Shown piece after piece: positions 1 to 4,240 of a stretch of DNA of 10,619 nt. The DNA comes from Oligoflexia bacterium (lineage in GTDB: Bacteria; Bdellovibrionota; UBA1018): NCBI GenBank assembly GCA_903858195.1, contig CAIOHW010000426.1, forward strand, positions 1 to 10,619. The letters run 5' to 3'. Position numbers and translations under genes: made by a program. Every line of letters starts with the position of its first letter. Positions within the stretch are counted from its first letter, which is position 1. The notes beneath the pieces are model-generated. The model was given only the letters and a program-made list of their open reading frames with translations, did no database searches and was not told the DNA's origin.

Positions 1-903
1 ATCCAGCAGAGCTTTAGGATTCGGGCCCAGATCGGTGGCGTGAACACGGCAAACGACATCTACCAGTACTTCAGCGGAATCGGCGGCGGAGCGCTGGCGG
101 ACTTCAACGAGGCGCTCGAGCTGCTCTCCCAGGTCAACACCTCGACGTTTCAGGAAGTGCTCAAGTCCCGCGGCTACACGCCGCTCCAGGACCGCGACCA
201 ATCCGGCATCGGAGACCTGATCATCGGCGGGCGCTATCGCTGGGGCGAGCTGGATCTCGCTGCCAGAAGCGGGCTCGGAGGCCGCTTCACGGGTGCACTC
301 GAAGGCAGGACGACCCTTCCCACCGGAAGGCTGGCCAGTCCCGACGAACTAGCAGGCCTTGACTTCGGATCGGGTGCGGTGAGCTTCCTGATCGGCCACA
401 ACAGCTCCTACCGTTTTGACGGCCCCGAGGCCCCACGCCCCCTCCAGCGCTTCACCCTCTTTCACAACATTTCCTACACGCAAAACCTTCCCTACCAACG
501 CACGCGCCGGATCCGGTCGGGGCCCGGAGACTTCCTGCCAAACGAGGACACCAAGGAGCCGGTCACGATCGCACTCGGAAGCTCCTGGCTCCAGAACTTC
601 GGCCTCGACTTCGTGGTCAACCCCACGCTGACTTTTTCAGCCCAGCTCGACTGGCTGATTCGCAACAAGAACGTCTTTCTGACGGCCGAGCCCGACACCA
701 GCCGGGCAGACTACCTGGCAGCGGGCAGCGAGGGAAACCTCCGCTCGCTGCAGCTCAGGCTCAATGCCTCGAGCATCGGGTCGTTCCTCAGGGGCGGGAT
801 GCCCATCCCGGGCGACCTGAGCCTGACCTGGAACCAACCTCTGGCCGGAAGAAACCAGATCCTGACCCCCTTTGGCCTTGCGGAGCTTGCGCTCTACTTT
901 TGA
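1..903 (+). CDS. Outer-membrane beta-barrel protein, 3' part (5' end outside window)
   Basis: The frame is open from the first base to the TGA at 901-903, giving about 300 visible residues. A GTG at position 40 could be read as a start, but the frame continues upstream without a stop and with barrel-like residues, so I treat the gene as cut by the window edge. The protein has alternating polar and hydrophobic stretches typical of beta-strands, a GDLIIGGRYRW strand near the middle of the visible part, Gly/Arg/Asn-rich turns, and a C-terminus ending LAELALYF. A terminal Phe after alternating hydrophobics is the usual signal for Bam-mediated insertion of outer-membrane barrels. The GIGDLIIG stretch recalls MetA-type or generic transporter barrels, but I cannot name a substrate. 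It is followed after 21 bases by a membrane methyltransferase gene on the same strand, so it may lead an envelope operon. Barrel fold is fairly likely; the function is unknown. Confidence 0.6.
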   Translation: MQQSFRIRAQIGGVNTANDIYQYFSGIGGGALADFNEALELLSQVNTSTFQEVLKSRGYTPLQDRDQSGIGDLIIGGRYRWGELDLAARSGLGGRFTGALEGRTTLPTGRLASPDELAGLDFGSGAVSFLIGHNSSYRFDGPEAPRPLQRFTLFHNISYTQNLPYQRTRRIRSGPGDFLPNEDTKEPVTIALGSSWLQNFGLDFVVNPTLTFSAQLDWLIRNKNVFLTAEPDTSRADYLAAGSEGNLRSLQLRLNASSIGSFLRGGMPIPGDLSLTWNQPLAGRNQILTPFGLAELALYF

Positions 904-924
904 GGGCGGTAAGTCCTTGGCAAC

Positions 925-1527
925 ATGAACACCCACGCGTCCGCCCCGGCCTTGAGCCGGCTCCTGCTTGGAAGAACCCGCATCGTTGCCGCCTGGATCT
1001 TCGGATTCATTCTCGTCTTCACTGCAAGGGAGTACCCGAATTGGCCGGGAATCGTTCTCTGCGCCGTGGGTGCAAGCCTTCGGTATTGGGCAAGCGGCTT
1101 TTTGCGCAAGGACTCACGGCCTGCAGTGGGAGGCCCCTACGCCTGGGTGCGCAACCCCCTCTACCTCGGCACCTACCTCATGGCGCTGGGAGCAACCCTT
1201 GCCATTGAAAACTGGCTTCTGCTTGCATTGGTCACAGTGGTGTTTGCCGTCACCTACCACTTCGTGATTCTCGACGAAGAAGTGAAACTTCGCGAAATCT
1301 TCGGCGCCCCCTACCAAACCTACTGTGCGCTCGTGCCCCGGTTCTTTCCGCGCCCCTGGCCGGCCACCTCCGAATCGCTCATGGAAGTGAACCCTGACCG
1401 CTCCCATCACCGCTTTTCGCCGGAGCTTGCCGGCAAGAACAAGGCATTCGAAGCCTACGCCACATTTGCAGTGATCATCGCAGGCATCGTGGCGCTGGCC
1501 TTCACTTGGAAGACATGGCTCTCCTGA
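925..1527 (+). CDS. Isoprenylcysteine carboxyl methyltransferase / phospholipid methyltransferase-like integral membrane protein
   Basis: This 200-residue protein has the family core GGPYAWVRNPLYLGTYL at residues 69-85, a Glu-Glu pair at 118-119, and FGAPYQTYCALVPRFFP at about 126-142. That arrangement (GPY..VRNPLYLG, then EE..L...FG..Y..Y...VPR) is typical of ICMT/PEMT-type membrane methyltransferases, which use S-adenosylmethionine at the membrane face. Hydrophobic segments lie at about 19-34, 41-58, 80-113 (probably a hairpin) and 175-194. The last one is an extra C-terminal helix after a polar linker. In bacteria the substrate of such proteins is usually unknown; lipids, isoprenoid compounds or small molecules are possible. 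The ATG at 925 is chosen because it places the first helix correctly; no strong Shine-Dalgarno is visible. Its last 13 bases overlap the next gene, so the two are probably translationally coupled. The family is reliable; the substrate is not known. Confidence 0.8.
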   Translation: MNTHASAPALSRLLLGRTRIVAAWIFGFILVFTAREYPNWPGIVLCAVGASLRYWASGFLRKDSRPAVGGPYAWVRNPLYLGTYLMALGATLAIENWLLLALVTVVFAVTYHFVILDEEVKLREIFGAPYQTYCALVPRFFPRPWPATSESLMEVNPDRSHHRFSPELAGKNKAFEAYATFAVIIAGIVALAFTWKTWLS

Positions 1528-2468
1528 GCCCCGCTCTTCGTCGCGGATGCGCTGCCACACTCAGCGCCGCAGCCATCACGCTGGGCGTCTTCACCGGCGC
1601 CTGCACGAAGGAGGTTCCCGCTTCGCGATTCGAACTGGGAAAGCCCGCCTTCAAGCTCAACCCCGAGAGCGTGGTGGAGCTTTCCGTTTCCCAGAACGAT
1701 CCGGCCACCGGCACCCGCTGGAGTGCGCGCTTTGAAAAATCCTCGGGCCACTGGCGGATCACCTCCGGACCGGAAGGCGTGAGCCTGACCGACCGCCTAG
1801 CCGACTCAGGGTTCATCCTGCACCTGCTCGACACACTGAAGACCCTGCGCGTTTCCTCGCGGATCGAAACCTCAGGATCGGATCTGCGCTCTCGCCTTGG
1901 CCTTGCGCCCCCGACGTGGTGGCTGCGGTGGCGTGAGAGCTCCAGCAGCGTCTCCGATGAAATCAGCCTGGGCTCCCACCCAGACCCCTTCCGGGTGAAC
2001 GCCGAGAGCACAGGAGAATTCGTCACCGTCGAAGGGGCGGCGCTCAAGATGCTTGAACACATCAGGGATTTTCGCACGCTCCGTCACCACAAACTCATGA
2101 CTTGGACCTTGGACGACGCCGATCGCATCGAGATCCGCTGGAGCGACTCAAAGGGAAGCCGGCAGCTTCAGGCCGAGAGGATCTCGGCTGAGTGGGCTGT
2201 GCCAGGCGGCGCCAGACTTTCGGACCCAGCCCAGATCCAGATCGAGCGACTCTCCATGCTGGAGATCGCACAGTTCGAAGAAGCCGGCTTCGATCGCCCC
2301 TGGGTGACCGTCATCTGGAAGAATCGCCACAACGAAGAACTCAGGATCGAGATCGACTCGTTGCTGCGAGCCCGCAGCTCCGGACGCCCGGGAGCGATCT
2401 TCAGACTTCCGGAGGAAGCCAGGGCGACCCTACTCCCCCGTCACTTTGGGATCCGCACTCGACAGTGA
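1515..2468 (+). CDS. DUF4340-like probable lipoprotein
   Basis: The ATG at 1515 gives 317 residues; a TTG at 1506 would add three. The N-terminus has Arg-Arg at 9-10, a hydrophobic stretch, and Cys30 in the context VFTGAC. This is a loose lipobox (Thr rather than Leu/Val/Ile at -3), so lipidation is probable but not certain. The body looks like DUF4340: a VVELSVSQ strand, W80 in GHWRITSGPEG, a predicted helix with paired leucines at about 97-112, the LGLAPPTWWLRW segment near 128-139, and FRTLRHHKL near 176-184 followed by DADRIEIRW. DUF4340 proteins are often encoded beside gliding or ABC-type GldG-like genes, but no ABC transporter is seen here. The gene overlaps the upstream methyltransferase by 13 bases and collides with the HAD gene downstream, overlapping it by 39 bases. 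Family assignment is by eye and moderately confident; the role, probably in the periplasm or at a membrane, is unknown. Confidence 0.55.
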   Translation: MALLSPALRRGCAATLSAAAITLGVFTGACTKEVPASRFELGKPAFKLNPESVVELSVSQNDPATGTRWSARFEKSSGHWRITSGPEGVSLTDRLADSGFILHLLDTLKTLRVSSRIETSGSDLRSRLGLAPPTWWLRWRESSSSVSDEISLGSHPDPFRVNAESTGEFVTVEGAALKMLEHIRDFRTLRHHKLMTWTLDDADRIEIRWSDSKGSRQLQAERISAEWAVPGGARLSDPAQIQIERLSMLEIAQFEEAGFDRPWVTVIWKNRHNEELRIEIDSLLRARSSGRPGAIFRLPEEARATLLPRHFGIRTRQ

Positions 2469-3122
2469 GCGGATCCACTCGGCACTGACCTGCGACCAAT
2501 CCACAACCACCCCCGAAGCACGGGCAAGCCAGGGCGAGTGGTCCGCCATGGATCGGCAGTGACGGACGGCAACGACCCGGATGCCTGCGGCAATGGCCGA
2601 GGCCATCCCCGCTTCAGAATCTTCGAAAACAAGCGCCTGACCGGGCAAAAGCCCCATGCGCGAAAGAGCGGCCAGATACCCATCGGGTGCCGGCTTGCTT
2701 TGCGGATAGTCCTCCGCACCCAGGTAAAAAGACACACACCCAGCGACTCCCAGGCCCTCGAGCGCAAGCCCGATCTCCTCGCGAAACGATCCTGAGACCA
2801 CGGCAAGCCTGAAATGCGAAGACAGTTCACGGATCGCCCGCGCAGCACCCGGAACCTCGGAAACATCCGTCCTGAGCTTCTCGCGGTAAACAGCGAGCAC
2901 CTCAGAGAGCAAACCCGCACGCTCTCGATCGCCCGATGGAACCAGACCCCGGGCTTCGAGCAGATCCAGCGCCGAGTGCCAGGTGCGGCCCACCACCAGA
3001 TCGGCATCAGCGGCACGAATCTGCCGCCCCTGCCTCGCGAGCGCGTCCATGAGCGCCCGGGCGGCCACCGGCTCGGAATGAATCAAGGTGCCATCAAGAT
3101 CAAGCAGCAGTGCCTGGAGCAT
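2430..3122 (-). CDS. HAD-superfamily phosphatase/phosphomutase, subfamily IA with cap domain
   Basis: This 230-residue protein shows all four HAD motifs. Motif I is DLDGT, with D8 as nucleophile and D10 as acid/base. Motif II is VVSGS with S110. Motif III is K143 in SKPAPDGYL. Motif IV is VFEDSEAG with E167-D168, which holds the Mg2+. Residues from about 15 to 80 form the helical C1 cap typical of phosphoglycolate phosphatase and beta-phosphoglucomutase-like enzymes. The KPAPDGYLAAL and EDSEAGMASAIAAG segments favour that beta-PGM/GPP-like group, but the substrate cannot be read from the sequence. The start is the ATG at 3122-3120, directly at the nucleophile strand as expected. No Shine-Dalgarno precedes it; instead the start lies inside an inverted repeat. 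The gene is divergent from the CBS-pair gene and convergent with the DUF4340-like gene. Confidence 0.88.
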   Translation of the reverse strand: MLQALLLDLDGTLIHSEPVAARALMDALARQGRQIRAADADLVVGRTWHSALDLLEARGLVPSGDRERAGLLSEVLAVYREKLRTDVSEVPGAARAIRELSSHFRLAVVSGSFREEIGLALEGLGVAGCVSFYLGAEDYPQSKPAPDGYLAALSRMGLLPGQALVFEDSEAGMASAIAAGIRVVAVRHCRSMADHSPWLARASGVVVDWSQVSAEWIRSLSSADPKVTGE

Positions 3123-3146
3123 GCGCCCCAGCGTACTGGCGCATGC
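3119..3146. repeat. Imperfect 28-bp palindrome at the HAD gene start
   Basis: Arm GCATGCGCC (3119-3127) is repeated as its exact reverse complement GGCGCATGC (3138-3146), with a 10-base spacer. An alternative fold pairs GCATGCG with CGCATGC, plus CCAG with CTGG around a CGTA loop, leaving CC bulged. The repeat includes the HAD start codon and lies in the divergent region, so it could be an operator for one or both genes or an mRNA hairpin over the start. It overlaps the candidate sigma-54 site. The symmetry is seen directly; any role is inferred. Confidence 0.5.
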
Positions 3147-3152
3147 GTTGCA
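3137..3152 (+). promoter_or_regulatory. Candidate sigma-54 (-24/-12) promoter for the CBS-pair gene
   Basis: TGGC (3137-3140) and TTGCA (3148-3152) are spaced exactly as in the sigma-54 consensus: a GG (3138-3139) and a GC (3150-3151) are separated by 10 bases. Only the less conserved ACG after TGGC differs (GCA here). A start site about 12 bases downstream of the GC would give a short leader containing the Shine-Dalgarno at 3169-3174. Part of the element lies in the palindrome arm, so a chance match is possible. I see no nearby enhancer-binding protein gene. Confidence 0.35.
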
Positions 3153-3168
3153 CCACCAGATGAAAACG

Positions 3169-3174
3169 AAAGGA
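3169..3174 (+). promoter_or_regulatory. Ribosome binding site that fixes the CBS-pair start
   Basis: AAAGGA lies 7 bases before the ATG at 3182. This is a good Shine-Dalgarno spacing and argues for that ATG over the in-frame TTG at 3176, which is only one base from the site. Confidence 0.7.
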
Positions 3175-3181
3175 TTTGAAC

Positions 3182-3631
3182 ATGCTCAAAGACATCATCA
3201 GGCCCTCGCTCCACGCAGTCGGCCATCAGACGCCCGTCAGGGAGGTTGCTCGCATCATGAAGGACAGCGATGTGGGCTGTGTACTCGTGCAGAACCCAAA
3301 CGGCATCGCGATCGGCATCATCACCGACCGGGACCTCGTTCTTCGCTGCCTGGCAAACGGACTCTCGGCCGACAAGGCCCGGGCTCAGGAGGTCATGACT
3401 GCAGCGGTGACCACAGTGCGAGAGGATTCAGGCCTCTTTGACTGCATCCGGACCATGCACGATGCACGAGTCAGGCGCCTCCCGGTGGTCGATTCCAACG
3501 GAAAACCTGTGGGCATCATCTCATTTGGAGATCTTCTGGGGATATTGAGCAAGGAATTCGGCTCACTCGTTGAAAATTGCACGCATCCGCTCGAGACCGG
3601 AAAATCAGCCAAAAAAGGCTTCGCGGCGTAG
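3182..3631 (+). CDS. Stand-alone CBS-pair domain protein
   Basis: The product is 149 residues and consists almost entirely of two CBS motifs. The first spans about 8-58, with the ending GIAIGIITDRDL at 41-52. The second spans about 70-120, with LPVVDSNGKPVGIISFGDLLG at 100-120 forming its characteristic strand-helix. Such Bateman modules bind adenosyl ligands (AMP, ATP, SAM or NADH) and act as energy or redox sensors or as regulators of partner proteins. A lone module with no attached enzyme must act through an unknown partner. The C-terminal tail, rich in Lys and Ser, is short and probably flexible. The start at 3182 is set by the AAAGGA Shine-Dalgarno. The gene is followed by a long A/T-tract region and the HU-family gene, so the two may or may not be cotranscribed. 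Confidence 0.9.
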   Translation: MLKDIIRPSLHAVGHQTPVREVARIMKDSDVGCVLVQNPNGIAIGIITDRDLVLRCLANGLSADKARAQEVMTAAVTTVREDSGLFDCIRTMHDARVRRLPVVDSNGKPVGIISFGDLLGILSKEFGSLVENCTHPLETGKSAKKGFAA

Positions 3632-3661
3632 AACTTCGAACGCACTCGGTTCGCGATGACG

Positions 3662-3720
3662 AAAAAAAGCGCATTTTTTGAGATTTTTTGTTGCACGCGC
3701 AAAAAATCACTCCTACAAAA
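3662..3720 (+). promoter_or_regulatory. HU-gene promoter region with phased A/T tracts and an inverted repeat
   Basis: A/T tracts sit at 3662-3668 (A7), 3674-3679 (T6), 3684-3689 (T6) and 3701-3706 (A6). The first three are centred about 11.5 and 10 bases apart, close to one helical turn, which predicts bent DNA. GATTTTTTG (3682-3690) and its exact complement CAAAAAATC (3700-3708) form a dyad with a 9-base spacer. Weak promoter candidates are TTGCAC (3691-3696) with TACAAA (3714-3719) at 17 bases, and TTGAGA (3678-3683) with AAAAAT (3702-3707) at 18 bases. The region very probably holds the HU promoter, but I cannot choose between these hexamers. Confidence 0.5.
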
Positions 3721-3728
3721 TTTACTCA

Positions 3729-3733
3729 GGAGA
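3729..3733 (+). promoter_or_regulatory. Shine-Dalgarno of the HU-family gene
   Basis: AGGAG lies 8 bases before the ATG at 3742. It is the clearest ribosome binding site in the window and excludes the longer in-frame reading from the TTG at 3688, which would add 18 residues unlike any HU N-terminus and would cover the promoter. Confidence 0.8.
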
Positions 3734-3741
3734 CCAAACAA

Positions 3742-4095
3742 ATGGCTAAGAAAAAGACGAAGTATTCGTTCATCAACGACTTCCACGCTCACGTGCTCAA
3801 GACCGCGTCTGTCACCCGCAAGGGCGAAATTCGCATCAAGCGCACTGATCTCAAGAACGCTCTTGAGACCTGCCTCACCAACGGCGCCAAGGCTGCCGCT
3901 GGCGGCGAGCGCGTGCGTTTCCCCGTGATCGGCACCCTGATCCGCAAGGAAGTCAAGGCTCGCAAGGCCGGCAAGGGCGTGAACCCCTTCACCGGTGAGC
4001 CGATGGAAATCAAGGCCCGCCCGGCTACCAAGAAGCCCCGCTGGTCCTTCCCCCGCTCCCTCAAGGAAACCTTCGCCAACAAGAAGTTCTGGTAA
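3742..4095 (+). CDS. HU/IHF-family DNA-binding protein with basic N- and C-terminal extensions
   Basis: The 117-residue protein is longer than typical HU (about 90). The DNA-binding arm is clear: GKGVNPFTGEPMEIKARPA at about 78-96 matches the R-x-G-R-N-P-x-T-G-E signature, with the conserved Asn-Pro at residues 81-82. WSFPRSLKETFA near 101-112 matches the end of the HU fold, where canonical proteins have F-x-P-G-K-x-L-K. The N-terminal helical half begins with a basic KKKTK tract, and FPVIGTLIRKE corresponds to the usual FGxF strand. There are many lysines, nearly all coded AAG, with a more biased codon use than the neighbours, as in highly expressed genes. Such proteins compact and bend DNA in the nucleoid. 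The gene has its own strong Shine-Dalgarno and is closed by a strong terminator, so it is probably monocistronic. Autoregulation through the bent upstream DNA is an inference. Confidence 0.85.
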   Translation: MAKKKTKYSFINDFHAHVLKTASVTRKGEIRIKRTDLKNALETCLTNGAKAAAGGERVRFPVIGTLIRKEVKARKAGKGVNPFTGEPMEIKARPATKKPRWSFPRSLKETFANKKFW

Positions 4096-4104
4096 GGTTG
4101 AGGG

Positions 4105-4124
4105 GCGGCTGACCTGCCGCTTTT
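4105..4124 (+). terminator. Possible weak first terminator after the HU-family gene
   Basis: GCGGC (4105-4109) pairs with GCCGC (4116-4120) around a 6-base loop and is followed by four T residues (4121-4124). The stem is only 5 bp and the T run is short, so it may be a minor or backup element before the strong terminator downstream. Confidence 0.3.
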
Positions 4125-4130
4125 CTCGAA

Positions 4131-4166
4131 ACGGCGTCTCCCTTACGGGAGGCGCCGTTTTTTTTT
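4131..4166 (+). terminator. Strong intrinsic terminator of the HU-family gene
   Basis: ACGGCGTCTCCC (4131-4142) pairs with GGGAGGCGCCGT (4147-4158) around a TTAC loop. That is a 12-bp stem with a single G-T wobble, followed by nine T residues (4158-4166). This is a textbook rho-independent terminator. It separates the highly expressed HU gene from the ABC1-like gene, so the latter should have its own promoter. Confidence 0.93.
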
Positions 4167-4171
4167 GAGCC

Positions 4172-4187
4172 GTGTCGACATCGACAC
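4172..4187. repeat. Perfect dyad GTGTCGA-CA-TCGACAC upstream of the ABC1-like gene
   Basis: GTGTCGA (4172-4178) and TCGACAC (4181-4187) are exact reverse complements around a CA centre. The dyad lies just after the HU terminator and about 54 bases before the ABC1-like start, a plausible position for an operator. The symmetry is seen; regulator binding is inference. Confidence 0.45.
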
Positions 4188-4210
4188 ACCACGCTCTCTC
4201 GGAGGGTCAA

Positions 4211-4227
4211 CTTTTTCCCGCAAAAAG
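4211..4227 (+). repeat. Short inverted repeat in the ABC1-like gene leader
   Basis: CTTTTT (4211-4216) and AAAAAG (4222-4227) are complementary across a CCCGC loop, ending 13 bases before the ATG at 4241. It could form a weak mRNA hairpin close to the ribosome landing site, where no well-placed Shine-Dalgarno is seen. The function is unproven and the structure is A/T-rich. Confidence 0.3.
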
Positions 4228-4240
4228 CCGAAAAGCAGGA

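Noticed and set aside
1502..2077. Minus-strand open frame of 191 residues opposite the DUF4340-like gene
   Set aside because: Low-complexity Arg/Ser composition and no family features; the plus frame has a signal peptide and domain-like sequence.
2406..2432. Small hairpins CTTCC/GGAAG and AGGG/CCCT at the convergent gene ends as a bidirectional terminator
   Set aside because: Stems of 4-5 bp inside coding sequence with no T tract on either strand.
3607..3620. AGCC-AAAAAA-GGCT hairpin near the end of the CBS-pair gene
   Set aside because: A 4-bp stem within codons of the Lys-rich tail; probably chance.
3637..3653. Hairpin CGAAC/GTTCG after the CBS-pair gene as a terminator
   Set aside because: The stem is only 5 bp and no T run follows it directly; termination here is not supported.
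3688..3741. 18-residue N-terminal extension of the HU-family protein from a TTG
   Set aside because: It covers the promoter-like region, and the AGGAG site is correctly placed only for the ATG at 3742.
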